From Liolophura sinensis (taxonomy: Eukaryota; Mollusca; Polyplacophora; Chitonida; Chitonidae): a stretch of 64,000 nucleotides of DNA. The notes below the pieces were generated by a model. The model was not told the origin of the DNA. It did not search any database and saw nothing but the letters and a program-made list of their open reading frames with translations. A program made the position numbers and the translations under genes. The stretch spans positions 20,163,127 to 20,227,126 of the forward strand of contig NC_088297.1 in the NCBI RefSeq assembly GCF_032854445.1, in the 5' to 3' direction. Below are positions 34,874-47,229 of the stretch, piece after piece. The stretch's first letter is position 1. Each line of letters starts with the position of its first letter.

Positions 34874-37080
34874 AAATCATTGAGCAGGACTGAGGTCAGA
34901 ATATCTTGGATGAGAGACAGCAATGGATCCACTTGCCAGTATCACTGTGAAACACAAAACAGAAAATCAAAATGAAGTCAAAAAGCTGGAATCCTAGACA
35001 TGTGTTTTTAGAAACATTGTTCCTTTAGGGGAATTTAAATGGTCAAGTGATGAAAAAAAAAGGTTTTTGGGGCAGTATTGTTTGTTTGGAGGTGATTAAT
35101 TATTCTATATTGGGACTGTCTGGGGAAAAGTAAGTGATTGGCCATATCCCAGGTTGCAGAGGTAAAGCAAGAACTGATGGGCTGATGCGCACAGGAATAT
35201 ATGCTGAACTACTTCTACCTTTAATCTATACATGAACTTCAGTATTCAACACTTGCGCCTGTGGCAGCGTGAGAAGTATTTTAATGTAACAGTGAACTAC
35301 GTTAAGCTCCCCTCCCATCTGTAGAATGAAATATTGCAGCCTTAGTCAAGAGGTAATATTGATGACTACCTGGGCACAGTCTCCCAAACAATTCACCTGC
35401 CTCACTTTTTCAGATTTATGGATTTTAATAAAGCATTGAATATAATACAGTATTGTGCATGACTGTGTTAGGGGCCAAGTCAAAATAACATTGATACTCT
35501 GACATCAGCACACTTGCCAGATGATTAGTGGCCGACAGGGAATTTTACTGTTGCCAGGAATAAGTTTCCTTTGGACAACCCTGTGGAGCTCTCAGCTAAG
35601 GGGTCATGTCTAAACAACATGGCACTGAATGCCCAGATAGGTGACATGCATGTAGTGAGCCTAAATGTGGTGACTGAGTTTTACTGGGTGCGCAGAGGCA
35701 TTTATCAGGCGTGGCTTTGACAGGGAACATAATTGCTCCCTTCACTTTTTGACGCTGAGTGGGTTTGAAGGAAAATTGATCGATGCTCAACTAAAGAGGT
35801 AGACAATTGTGGGGGGTGTTATAAACGGTAATGATCCATTACAGTCGGCAACATTTGAGCTTTCTGCATATGAAAAGAAAGTGTAAACAGCTCTGTGAAT
35901 ATCATATACATCACCTTGCATCGTCCTATATCCTTTGTCACAACCAAAAAAACGACAACTTTTCATGTGTGAAGTGTTTTTGCTGTGTCCAATTTATATT
36001 GTGAAGGAATTTTTGCTTTGATGTAAAATCTTTTTTGATGGACATAACCATGGATGCTTATACACGTAAGCTTCCTGGCTTTGCAGTTATTTATCTAGTG
36101 GATACATTTATTAAACATAGCATCAGCTCATAGATTTTTGTGGTATTATCACTTTGAGCGCAAGAGCCGAAGTGACAGCTTTAAAAGTAAAAATTAGTGC
36201 CGAACATAACATAGCATGAGCAAATTAATTACTGCAGTGTGGGATCAAATTGTGGGTAAATGGACAATCTCATGGTCCAAATCTTGCGGTCCAAAAGTGT
36301 GAGTACACAACGTTATGCATTAAATGTAGGCCTACATTTACATGCACAGTATATGTTTGATAAGCTAGCATATATCAAAACTTCATATCAGAATATAGGT
36401 TTGCCAAAGCAAACGTTCATTGATTTCATGTAGATTTTTTTCTCAAAATTTGATAAATTTGAAACATCCATGTTATTTAGGGTATTATTAAATTAAATTA
36501 TTATTATATTTATTATTATTAGTTTAATTATTATTAGTTGATTTTTGTTTGACCTTAATGCGGTATAGGGATGATGGATTTTCCAACATTTAACATGGAA
36601 TTTCAGGCTGCATATCTTGTGTAACAGACTACTCTTCTGCCTGAATGACAAGCCTAGCATCTTGTTACTGTATACATTTACACCACGGTTTCATCACAGC
36701 CTAAAATTGATCACAGGGTCATATTGGGTTAGTACTTAAAATATACCAACATGTATGCAACTTAGACATGACAAAACCAAGGGGTGGCGGAGGGGGGGAT
36801 AGTGGGTGGTGACGGAAAGGCTAAGAGAGGGCGACTGTCTAGACTGGCTTTGTTGGGGGGACAGGATTTCTGAATGGGTTTAATTGAGAGGGTAATAAAC
36901 TGCTAGAATTTTTCCCACTTGGTATGGAGGGTGTCTAGGGTGAGTCAGTAAGCTGTGGTAAACTGCCCAGTCAGCTTTAGTACTTTAGTGTCTCACAGAA
37001 GGCTCACATCCTTCACATCTCTAACTCCCTCTTTAGGGGGTCATTTACTCAGCTACCAGACAAAGTGGTCGTTGATAGCC
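34874..37080. other. Intron stretch, nothing recognised
   Basis: No gene. A (TTA/TAA)n-rich microsatellite lies at about 36483-36540. Confidence 0.5.
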
Positions 37081-37084
37081 TGCT

Positions 37085-37690
37085 ATTAGTACAGTATACA
37101 GGCAACTATCAAGTGCTTGTCAGTACATGTATACATGTAGGTACATGTACAGTACACAGGCTACTAGCAAGTGCTTGTCACTACATAGGTACATGTACAG
37201 TACACAGGCTACTAGCAAGTGCTTGTCACTACATAGGTACATGTACAGTACACAGGCTGCTAGCAAGTGCTTGTCACTACATAGGTACATGTACAGTACA
37301 CAGGCTGCTAGCAAGTGCTTGTCACTACATAGGTACATGTACAGTACACAGGCTGCTAGCAAGTGCTTGTCACTACATAGGTACATGTACAGTACACTGG
37401 CTGCTAGCAAGTGCTTGTCACTACATAGGTACATGTACAGTACACTGGCTGCTAGCAAGTGATTGTCACTACATAGGTACATGTACAGTACACTGGCTAC
37501 TAGCAAGTGCTTGTCACTACATAGGTACATGTACAGTACACAGGCTACTAGCAAGTGCTTGTCACTACATAGGTACATGTACAGTACACTGGCTACTAGC
37601 AAGTGCTTGTCACTACATAGGTACATGTACAGTACACTGGCTGCTAGCAAGTGATTGTCACTACATAGGTACATGTACACTATTACAGGC
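37085..37690 (+). repeat. 48-bp minisatellite, about 11-12 copies
   Basis: The unit is GTACATGTACAGTACACAGG, CTACTAGCAAGTGCTTGTCA, CTACATAG. Starts at 37141 and 37189 fix the 48-bp period. Copies differ at CTACTAG/CTGCTAG, ACACAGG/ACACTGG and GTGCTTG/GTGATTG. The two CTGGCTGC...GTGATTG copies lie 192 bp (four units) apart, which suggests block duplication. The ORFs on both strands are repeat-derived. Confidence 0.95.
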
Positions 37691-37716
37691 TACTAGGAAA
37701 TTCTTGTTGATATATA

Positions 37717-37929
37717 CCCTAATTCGTTAACCTTTTCAACTGCCTCTGTAACTAATAATTTGAAACATTTTGAGAGAACTATGGGGAGTAGAGGAATAAT
37801 TTGCACAGTCTTATGAAGCTTGCATCTTTAATGACACAAGTCATTTTTAGGATCATTTTCATAATAATTATATGCATAAATTCCACTGAAAAAAGGGCTT
37901 TAGTGGTTGAAAAGGCTGAAGATTTACAG
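37717..37929 (+). mobile_element. MITE family 1, reference copy
   Basis: TA, CCCTAATTCGTTAACCTTTT at the left; GGTTGAAAAGGCTGAAGATT, TACAG, TA at the right. Length 213 bp. It abuts the 48-bp minisatellite. Confidence 0.85.
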
Positions 37930-38208
37930 TAGACACAAGAGCATGCACAGTATACAGACTACTAGCAGACGTTTGTGGCTACATCTCCATGTATCTCTCT
38001 ACATGTGCAGTTTTAGTGTACAGACTTAATCTAGCAAGTGTTATCAGTCAGGCTAAATGGTTAAAAATATTGTATACAGATTAAACAAATAACGGTCTAC
38101 ATGTATCCGAAATAATATTTTATCATGTACTGAAAGTCTTGATGATTTCAGAGAAACTAACATACCAAATATGCATTGGAAGTTACATGCAGGACATGTA
38201 TTTGTTCA

Positions 38209-38484
38209 GATTTGTATGTCTTGTGTTGTGTCTGAATTGTAGAACTAGCAGGCAGGTGAATTGTTAGCTTTAACTCCAGATTTGTATGTCTTGTGTTGTG
38301 TCTGAATTGTAGAACTAGCAGGCAGGTGAATTGTTAGCTTTAACTCCAGATTTGTATGTCTTGTGTTGTGTCTGAATCGTAGAACTAGCAGGCAGGTGAA
38401 TTGTTAGCTTTAACTCCAGATTTGTATGTCTTGTGTTGTGTCTGAATCGTAGAACTAGCAAGCAGGTGAATTGTTAGCTTTAAC
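38209..38484 (+). repeat. 70-bp tandem repeat, four copies
   Basis: TTTGTATGTCTTGTGTTGTG starts at 38211, 38281, 38351 and 38421. Copies 1-2 share AATTGTAG and copies 3-4 share AATCGTAG, so one two-copy block was probably formed by stepwise duplication. Confidence 0.96.
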
Positions 38485-38554
38485 TTTTCCATTTCTATCT
38501 CAGAACTTAGGAGAGGAGTGAAGAATCTGATTTGGTGTGGATGGAGTGTTAAAA

Positions 38555-38700
38555 TGCGTGGCCTCCTAGCAACCTGCGGCTGGTCAGGGTCTTCCCCAGG
38601 CTCTGCGTGATTTCCTCCCACCATAATGCTGGTTGCCATTGTATAAGTTCAATATTGTTGAGTACAGAGTAAAAAATCAGTGAAATAAATAAATAAATCA
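38555..38700 (+). mobile_element. SINE family A, 3' half
   Basis: GCAACCTGCGGCTGGTCAGG, CCAGGCTCTGCGTGATTTCC, CATAATGCTGGTTGCC, ATTGTTGAGTACAGAG and an (AAATA)n end. The head is missing. Confidence 0.87.
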
Positions 38701-39594
38701 AAACTAAAGTGGGCTGTTAGTCTATTTCATGACATTTCTAGTGTTATCCTGCCTGAAGTACCAGTACAGTACTTCTGAAGCCATTTCATTAAGGCTAGCT
38801 AATCAAATCAAAATTTTAATGTGATTTAAAAGCTTACAGTTTGACAATAAGAGCTTAAATTGGGATCTTGGTAATCATCATTGCAACCTGAGTTAGTATT
38901 TCTGAAAAGAATTCAGTCATAAACTGGAAGTGCTGAAAAAACCAAACTTAGAACAGGAACGAACTCAAGTTGTTGTTGGTGCATTATTTGACAGAACTTC
39001 CTAAAGCAAAATGTTTTAATTGTAACTGTGTTAGAAATTTTGAATTTTAAGTCTTAAGACGTTTGATAAATATGGGCCCTTGTCTCTCACACACACTGAG
39101 TTTGTCTGATCTGGTCAGACAGCCAACATCTCAAAATGCTGTCTGCAAAATTCATTTTCATTAAACCACCTTAATCAGTGTCAGTGATCAAGACAGACAC
39201 CTGGTTGCCATCTCACCAATAACCGCTGTAGCAGATGCTTCGCACCTAATCAGAGCGATATATCTCACAAACCTCGAGACTCACATGCCACATGCATAGC
39301 TGAAAATTGCTGTAAGGAATGGAATTTCTTCAGACATTTGATGCCAATTATCCCAGGACTTGGTTGCACTGCATTACATGCATGTGCGTCTAGGCAGAAT
39401 AACAAACTGCTAGAGCATCCATATGGCAGTCTGATGTGTTAACCAGGCAGGATTCAAATGGCACTGCCAGCGGGGCAGGATGCCCATCTGTACATGTACT
39501 TATGTAATGCAGATTGCTAACATTTGTTTAGTCTGATAGAGTGTTCAGAGCAAAAGATCTCCCCTGACTCATTCAGATAAAGCATTGTTACGGC

Positions 39595-39842
39595 CGCAAC
39601 TACAAATCTCCCCGACCAAAGTCGCAGACTCCAGTTGTCCACAGTCGGAGATTCCAGCTGACCATAGTCGCAGACTGCAGCTGTCTAAGGTTGCAGTCTC
39701 CATCTGACCGCAGTCGCAGACTGCAGCTGTCTAAGGTTGCAGTCTCCATCTGACCACAGTCGTAGACTGCAGCTGTCTAAGGTCACAATCTCCAGCTGAT
39801 CACAGTTGCAGACTCCAACCGACCACATTTGCAGACTCCAGT
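39595..39842 (+). repeat. 46-bp tandem repeat built of 23-bp halves
   Basis: CAGACTGCAGCTGTCTAAGG at 39671 recurs at 39717 and, as TAGACTGCAG, at 39763. The halves (GACTGCAGCTGTCTAAGGTT and GTCTCCATCTGACCACAGTC) are themselves related, and the edges contain more diverged 23-bp units. Confidence 0.88.
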
Positions 39843-40764
39843 GTAAATCATGACCATACATGCACTGGTTAGCCCAGTATTGGAATTTTTTTACGGGTTT
39901 AATTGCTTCCTGTGTGATGTTTTGGTACCTCAGTATAAATTGGTCACTGGCCTTGTGACATCCCCAAATATTACATTTAAATTAAGATATAAAGCTAAGA
40001 AAATCAATAACTTTTTCATTAGTCAGGGTAAGTAATAATAAAAAAAAATCCCTACCAACCTACTTTTTTTTTCACGATAATTTTGGGTTACTGGCAACAG
40101 AGGAATTTTCAGGGATTGTCTAGCCTTTCCCTAAATAGTAGATCGTAAATGAGTTGGCTTATTCCTAGTAAAGAAATGGGTCAGGTGTGAAGGTAGAAAA
40201 GAAAAGACTATTGTTCCGTCAAGGAGACTTCTGGTTTGTCTTTTCTGAACGAACTGTTCTTCTTCAACCATCAATGTTATTAGTTGTAGGACAGAGTGCA
40301 TGCAGGCCTAATGTGCTTCAGTAGAATTAAATGACGCGCCTCATGTGCTGGTAAATGTCCAGATGAAATTTCCTTCCATCTAGTTTGATCGTCGACTCTC
40401 GATCAGTGTATTGCTCTTTTTTTGTTGTGGCATGTGGACCAATTGACATTATGGCGTGTTTATTCCACAATTCTCATGTTTAGTCTCGCATGTTTCCGCG
40501 AACAAGTTTTCTAATCACAACCAGGTTGTTCTCCCTTGGGGCTTGTCAACATCCTCATTGTTATTGTTTGAAAATCAACTTGTCGTAATTATGACTGGGA
40601 ACTCCCACAGCTGCGCAATCCACCATGCAGTGCTAACTGCAACCTGCACACCATATAGGTTCTAACACTTGTACATGTACCAAGCTAACCCCATCAGGCG
40701 GAAAAGCTGAAAACAAAAGTTTCAACACAGGGTCCATAAGTTGTAATCTTGTCCATCTGGTATA

Positions 40765-40849
40765 CCTTAATCCTTGATCTTTTTGCATTTGAAAGCACAA
40801 CTTTTTATGTGATTTCGTCTCTTCTAAAATACGATTTTAGAAGCACAAC
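40765..40849 (+). mobile_element. MITE family 2, 5' fragment
   Basis: TA precedes CCTTAATCCTTGATCTTTTT, followed by GCATTTGAAAGCACAACTTT, like the start of the 48466 copy. It is cut off by the family 1 fragment that begins at the next TA. Confidence 0.55.
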
Positions 40850-40851
40850 TA

Positions 40852-40888
40852 CCCTAATTCTTCAACCTTTTTAACCACCTCAGTGGAA
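40852..40888 (+). mobile_element. MITE family 1, left end only
   Basis: TA, CCCTAATTCTTCAACCTTTT, TAACCACCTC, then similarity stops at the 34-bp tandem array. Confidence 0.65.
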
Positions 40889-40889
40889 C

Positions 40890-41200
40890 AGTGCATGCAC
40901 ACCACAGTATGTACTTCATGAACAAGGCATGAACACCAAGGTGCATACTTCATGAGCAATGCATGAACACCACTTTATATACTTCATAAACAATTCATGA
41001 ACACCACAGTATATACTTCATGAATACCATGGTATATACTTCATGAACAATGCATGAACACCACGGTGCATACTTTATAAGGAATGCATGAACACAACGG
41101 TACATACTTCTTGAACACTACAGTATATACTTCATGGACACTACATGAACACAATGGTACATACTTCATGAACAGTGTATGAACACCACAGTATGTACAT
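40890..41200 (+). repeat. 34-bp tandem repeat, about nine copies
   Basis: GCATGAACACCA...ATACTTCATGAACAAT repeats every 34 bp (for example 40927, 40961, 40995), with deletions giving shorter units. It is rich in TTCATGAA palindromes. Confidence 0.9.
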
Positions 41201-41259
41201 GTAGTGTGTATTTTGTACGTACATTCGGTGTACAGGTTACACCCTATTCTCACCATCTA

Positions 41260-41332
41260 CACTAAATGACTTAAAATTTTGCCCACAAAAGTGCATTTTT
41301 AGAGGCATAGAAATGTCACAAAATATTATTAG
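41260..41332 (+). mobile_element. MITE family 3, left third
   Basis: TA, CACTAAATGACTTAAAATTT, TGCCCACAAAAGTGCATTTT, TAGAGGCATAG, then unrelated sequence. Truncated. Confidence 0.7.
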
Positions 41333-42640
41333 TGTAGACGCACACTATTGCAATTAATGCTCAGCCCTTTACCCTAAGTTCCTGAGAACTAGACTAGACA
41401 TGGGTAACTAATGTGTCACGCAGATAACAATCTCCAGAAAGCTGTCCAACCTCATTTTTTGGCAATCTGCGCGTTAATGTTTGATAAATTTACAAAATTA
41501 ACCAATTCACTTCTGATCATCCAAATAACATTATTAATTTACGCGGAGATTTAATACGGTTGTGACAAACACGGCCTCAAATATTAACATGGGTCTAACT
41601 GGCACCATGTGGCCCATTAGCTGCAGTCAGACTTTTTAATTATCTGCGCACGATTTCTTTACTCTCCAGAATTTACATTAATAAATGTTAAGGATTTTTT
41701 CACTCTATTATTAACCATTCTGCAAATTAACAACCCATTTTCTTTGTACATTGTCATATGGTGGTAATTTCCAGGTTGCCAAAAATCTACTTTTAAAGAA
41801 TGTCAAGAAAACAGCTCATAATTACATGTACTGTGCCAAGATGACTAATGCCTGGCATGATCTCAACACCAAATACAGTGTATATATATACATGTATATA
41901 TATATATCATCTTCTGAGCTAGAACCTTTGAGGCAAAACAAATCAGTCATTCACATAAACAAGCCTTGGAGCTAGTTGCATCTATGCATCTGTGGTTGAA
42001 TTGTACAGTGTATGTATTCGATTGTTGTTTAAAATGCTATATTTAAGAATTTTTTTACTAATACACGTATAGTCGCTGTCAGTTTTATGGGTAGAGGAAA
42101 CCAGAGTACAAACCCGAGCGTACAAATGTAAATCTGTAGAAAAGTGGTCTTAAAAGGAAAAGACGTCTAAAAATCAAAGTAGGCTTCACTTAATAGACCA
42201 TGTACAACTATGCAGAAATATACTTTCATTTATTTTGTAGATTTTTGTGAAAAAGAGTTAAAGGCGTTCAAAAGTTTGAATTCTAGGTGGGCTCTATGGG
42301 CCATATTATTAGCCCTTAGGAACTCTGACGTCACAGGAAGTTTTCTCATTTCTTAACACGACACTGAAAGATGGAGTAAATGAAAGAATATTGAAGTAAT
42401 GTTTTCGAAAATTCCTACTTTCTGGTCAGCATGAGGAAAAAAAAAAAGCTGATTTGATGTTGGAATAGCTAGATACTGTCAGTATGGCTCGTAAAATCCC
42501 ATCATAGAATTTAAATATTTGAATGCCTTTTAACACTCTTGAAAAAAAAAAGGTAAAGAGAATAAATGAAAGTATTTTTACGCATACTTTTCAGTTATCT
42601 ATCTGATGAACCTTACTTCATATTTTAGCTTTCTTTTACC
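41333..42640. other. Intron stretch, nothing recognised
   Basis: AT-rich sequence with (TA)n-like words near 41880-41908. No gene was recognised. Confidence 0.5.
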
Positions 42641-42644
42641 TTAA

Positions 42645-42785
42645 CAAACGTTAGGCTGTACATATTACGGCCACAAATGCCACGAAGACAGTGGGAGAGA
42701 GAGAATCGCAAATTCCATGCCTTGGGTTAGGATTGAACCTGCACCTTGTGTGTCTCCAGATAACTAAGCAGTTGTCATGAACACT
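42645..42785 (-). mobile_element. Possible tRNA-derived SINE fragment
   Basis: On the minus strand a B-box-like GGTTCAATCC follows a weak A-box-like region. The rest does not match families A-C. Weak evidence. Confidence 0.3.
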
Positions 42786-43465
42786 TACATGAACACTTCG
42801 ACCTACTCCCTAATATGCCGATACGTGTACAGGGTATATGTAGTTACTGGAAAGGCAGGATGTAAACAGATTCTGTGAACTTGGTGGGGTTATGCAATTC
42901 AAGCAGCTGCAATCTTTCATCAAGTTTTTACAGCAAGGAATGCAAGGTAAAAACTCTCCTTGGTTCAGCCATGAAAAAAAATGAGCTCCAAAAAAAAAGA
43001 AAGAAAAACGAGGAATATACTGTAAATATTCTAAGAGGCTGTAAGGATGCTTAAGATGTTTAGGACTTAGTTAAGGAATTTACATCTTGATAAGAACTGT
43101 GTATCTGGAGAAAAAATGAGTTGGTTAAACTTACTTACATGTACCACATGAAAACTTGCAGTAAATACTGTAATTTATAGTAGACTTACAAGAAATTCTA
43201 ACAATCTTTCTTTAGGGAAAGTTTTGCTGTTTAAAGGAGTTTGTCAGAGCATCCACAGCACATCTATAATTTATACATTGACTTCCATAATGCAAAGAAT
43301 TCACCTGAATTTTGAATTGAACCGTGGTTAACCCAATTTTAATTTTTTTTTTGTACGACATTAATTTTGATTTAAGTGTATACCGACAATATACATATAT
43401 ATGAAACCATTTTATACATCTTTAACTTTATAGCATCAAAGAGCCACAGCTTTCCTCCTGCCCTC

Positions 43466-43480
43466 CACCCCCCCCCCCCT
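43466..43480 (+). repeat. C-rich tract
   Basis: An almost uninterrupted run of C in a CCTCC-rich context. Confidence 0.7.
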
Positions 43481-43889
43481 CCCTAGTGTGGATGTCTCCC
43501 TTTAGGGGTTTCACTTCATTAACCCCAATGACACAGGAATTAACCGCTGTCAGAATAGGAACTACAAGTTGTCATTGTGCTGATGATATCTACACTCCTC
43601 AACACGAACTGATGAGGATGTGTGAGTAGAGAGCAGCATTTGTTGAACAGCATTTACCACGACACAGTTTTTGTTATACACCTTGATAGTGTTAACCTTC
43701 TTCATACAATCCTTGACAATGTGGGGTATAAAGTGAACAGGAAAAAATGAAAAACAAGAACACAAAGGAAGCTGTGATTAATGAGAAGGGAGTGGAAGTT
43801 GACAAGAGGAGATAAAAAAAAAGGTCCTCGGGCAGATTGATTGCATAATCCGTCTTGAAATTGGAGTACTTGTACATCTAAACTAAATT

Positions 43890-44215
43890 GTGTACATGTA
43901 CCAGTCACTATACATACATGTACCAGTAACTATACATGTACCTACATGTACCAGTAACTATACATGTACCAACATGTACCAGTAACTATACATGTACCAA
44001 TAACTATACATGTACCTACGTGTACAAGTAACTATACGTGTACCAGTAACTACACATGTACCAGTAACTATACGTGTACCAACATGTACCAGTAACCTAT
44101 ACATGTACCAATAACTATACATGTACCTACGTGTACAAGTAACTAATACGTGTACCAGTAACTACACATGTACCAGTAACTATACGCGTACCTACATGTA
44201 CCAGTAACTATACTA
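43890..44215 (+). repeat. 18-bp minisatellite, about 17 copies
   Basis: The unit is ACATGTACCAGTAACTAT, with ACGTGTACAAG and CCAATAACT variants. Some units contain an extra ACATGTACCT. A block of several units appears twice (around 43975 and 44095). Confidence 0.92.
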
Positions 44216-44315
44216 TACATATGAATTTGGCTGCATGTATGCATTACACTATGTGTACGTGAAAATTGAATAGCTAGTAGTGTCATCTGTGCACACATGT
44301 ATGTACGTGATTGTA

Positions 44316-44534
44316 GCCTAATTCTTCAACCTTTTTAACAGCCTCTCCAACCAATATTTTTAAAACATTCTGAGAAAACCATTGGGTGTAGAGAAATAAT
44401 TTGCAAAGTTTTTTGAAGATTGCATCTTTAGTGAAACAAACAGATCATTTTTAGGATCATTTTATTAATAATTGTTTGCATAAAATTTCACTGGAAGAAG
44501 TGCTTTAGTGGTTGAAAAGGTTGAAGATTAGCAG
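44316..44534 (+). mobile_element. MITE family 1
   Basis: TA, GCCTAATTCTTCAACCTTTT at the left; GGTTGAAAAGGTTGAAGATT, AGCAG, TA at the right. Length 219 bp. It has the same interior as the 37717 copy. Confidence 0.87.
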
Positions 44535-44535
44535 T

Positions 44536-45920
44536 ACATGTTTACAACTTCAGAAGAAAGTCAGAGTTTTGTATCATTCTGTATTTAAATTTACATGTAC
44601 AAAATTGTAAGATGAATATTTCACTTTTAGTAAGATAAGAATCTGTACCAACTGATGTCTTCTTGATGCCAACTGATGAAAATCTGTAGGATTCTTGGGC
44701 AACCAATACGGACGTTCTGGGAAACCTTTCCAATCAGACTGCCAGCAGGCGTTTGTCCTTTTTCCTCTGCATGTGTACACTTCAAAAGTTTGTGTTGATC
44801 TCTATTTAATCTTTTCATTGAAATATTAAAACCATAGACATACACAGGTATGTACATACAGTATACATTCGTGCACGTTTACACCTTCGCTATTTCATGT
44901 GCTCGTTCAGCTGTATTGTTCGGTTAATGTTATGCCTCTGTTGCGCATGGCCTAGCTATACATGTGAGCTGTGTATGATTGCCATACATAATATAAAAGT
45001 TGAACCAAGGAAGCAGAATGCCAGCAGGCTTTCGCAGTCGCTAAGCATCTTTGGCAGAGTTTATCAGTGAAGTCCATACCGGCGACTTCAAAAGTCCTCA
45101 TTGTCGTTAAGCGATACAAGCTTTAATTAATTAATTGGATTGAAGGGGCCATTGTGGTAATCAAACTTGATTGGAAGCATCCTGGAAGTCTTGTATTGGG
45201 GGGGGGGGGGGATACTGCTCGGGGCGACTCTGGGTCAGTGACAAATGACTGAACTATGAACCCAATAAGGTTTCTGGGATCAGGGGACTGAAGTTTTTGG
45301 CATTTTGGAACCGTTGCGACCAACTCCTTGCCAAGCTATCTACTTTAGACCTGAGTGTAAGTAACACAAGCATTTTATGGGCAGACGTTGCAGGTAATAC
45401 TGAAAACATGGCAGATCCACATCACGCTGTGTCTAAGTCTATACCTATATTGTAGATTTAGTGCTTGTGTAATTTGCGCTTTAGAACGCAATTCTCAAAT
45501 TGGCCTGTCCCCCTAGGGATATATTGCATAGGTTTAGTTATTCTCCTAGTTCTTCTATTGTTACCGTGCGATCATTGAGCTGGTTACAATACCTTCAACC
45601 ATCTCGCTATCTCCCTTGACACTGAGCTCTACGACACAACGCACTGCTAAATTAGCTGGCTCGGCTGTAGATTAATGCTACATGGTGTAGACAGTCACGA
45701 CCAATCAAAATTCTCCGACGGGCACTACAGCTTTCCTAGATTAATCAGCAGTAATTTGTCCTCTACGGCCTTCCGGGGGAAAAAATGTCCTGATGGAATT
45801 CTTGGAGAACTATAGGTGTGTCTGGCGAATTGTATTGAACAAGTGTGTGCAGACATACAAGTAGAACATAGAGCAAGGAAGGTTTTCAACATACACCTGG
45901 AAGTAATCTAGATTAAAGCG
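44536..45920. other. Intron stretch with G14 run and a unique island
   Basis: A run of 14 G lies at 45198-45211. 45560-45800 is free of recognisable repeats and less AT-rich (see findings). No gene was recognised. Confidence 0.45.
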
Positions 45921-45924
45921 TTAG

Positions 45925-46152
45925 TTTTATTTATTTATTTATGTATTTGATTGGTGTTTTACGCCATACTCAAGAATATTTCACTTATACACCGGGGCCA
46001 ACATAATGGTGGGAGGAAACCAGGCAGAGCCCGGGGGAAGACCCACGACCATCTGCAGGTTGCTGTTTGGCGGGAGAGGAAAGCAGCATGAGCTGGACTT
46101 GAAATCACAGCGACCGCATTGGTGAGAGAGGCTCCTGGGTCATTACGCTGCT
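45925..46152 (-). mobile_element. SINE family A
   Basis: It starts (minus-strand tail) with (TTTA)n then TTGGTGTTTTACGCCATACT. It contains CATAATGGTGGGAGGAAACC and CACGACCATCTGCAGGTTGC, and ends in the head at CTCCTGGGTCATTACGCTGC. The A-box is missing. A MITE lies directly beyond it. Confidence 0.9.
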
Positions 46153-46185
46153 ACAAGTTTGAAGTATGCGTTGTATTTGTCTGTA

Positions 46186-46317
46186 CAGTCTTTAATTCTT
46201 CAAACTTTTGCCATGTTTGCAAGGTGTTTATTCAAGCGTATTCTGGATTGAGTGATAAAATTATACTTTTTGTAGAAGCACTCACCAATCCAAAAAGGGT
46301 TGAGGAATGAGGAGGGG
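46186..46317 (-). mobile_element. MITE family 2, internally deleted, reverse
   Basis: TTAATTCTTCAAACTTTTGC at the left and GGGTTGAGGAATGAGG near the right, with AAGGTGTTTATTCAAGCGTA inside, are reverse complements of the 48466 copy. It is about 130 bp instead of about 210 bp. Confidence 0.7.
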
Positions 46318-46574
46318 TACTTGTGAAGCATCAATCTGCAGCCCCCAATGTTCTCACTATAAGAGATAATTTTGGTGGTAATAAATGCGTGTGAATTATT
46401 CACTCATTTCTCTGTATTAACAATTCGCTGGATATATTAATTATTGACTTGCTCTTCTATCGGCACGATATTGGCAAAAATACTATCAGTGTGGCAATAA
46501 ACCCCAGTCAGATTTCATGCACTTTTAATTATTTACTGTTCGGCATGACACTTTCGGTGGCGGCAGCTTTTGGC

Positions 46575-46685
46575 GGCATTGGACATGTCACAAAAAGTCA
46601 CAATACATGTGCACACACCTATGACTCCTCGTCGTCTTGTGACTGAAAAATTTTTCGACATTAAACCGCAAGTATACATACATAA
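46575..46685 (+). mobile_element. SINE family B, 3' end
   Basis: CACAATACATGTGCACACAC, GACTCCTCGTCGTCTTGTGA, CTGAAAAATTTTTCGACATT, AAACCGCAAG corresponds to the last 100 bp of the 6340 element. Confidence 0.75.
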
Positions 46686-47229
46686 CTATTTATTCGGTGA
46701 AACTGTTACATGTAAATCCAAGATGAAGAGTGTTGTGTAAAGAAAATGAAAGAGATATGCACAAACAAAAAATTGTTTATATTTCTTAACAATCCTTATT
46801 TTTTATGCATGTTTCTGTTCAGTGCATGGTAAGGAATATTTTGGGAATGACATCATTGATGAACATACTGTAAATGCGAGAGTAGCTTAGTGCCCTGCAC
46901 CCCCTCCCCCTTCCCCTTTCACAGCTATCACGTTAGGTGCAGTCATACAGGCTACTTAATTTCTGGACTCACCTGTGGGGCATTTGGAAAACTCCAGCTT
47001 AAAACCATTTCTAGACCCTAAGAGGAACTTTTTTGTACCAACATGTGTGAGGCCACACCCTAAACTCCATATTAGGAAGTTAAAAGCAAAGCCTTTCATG
47101 TATCCTTTCAGTCATTATTAAGATTTTGATTGAAAGAAAGAACAAAATTGTCCTGTTTCTTTCTCTTCTTTATGAAGGGAAAAGCCTGTCCTGCAATCAA
47201 GTCATTAGGCGCTTGTTGTTTGACAGAAT

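Noticed and set aside
37065-37730. 221-codon plus and 186-codon minus ORFs
   Set aside because: Artefacts of the 48-bp minisatellite, open on both strands.
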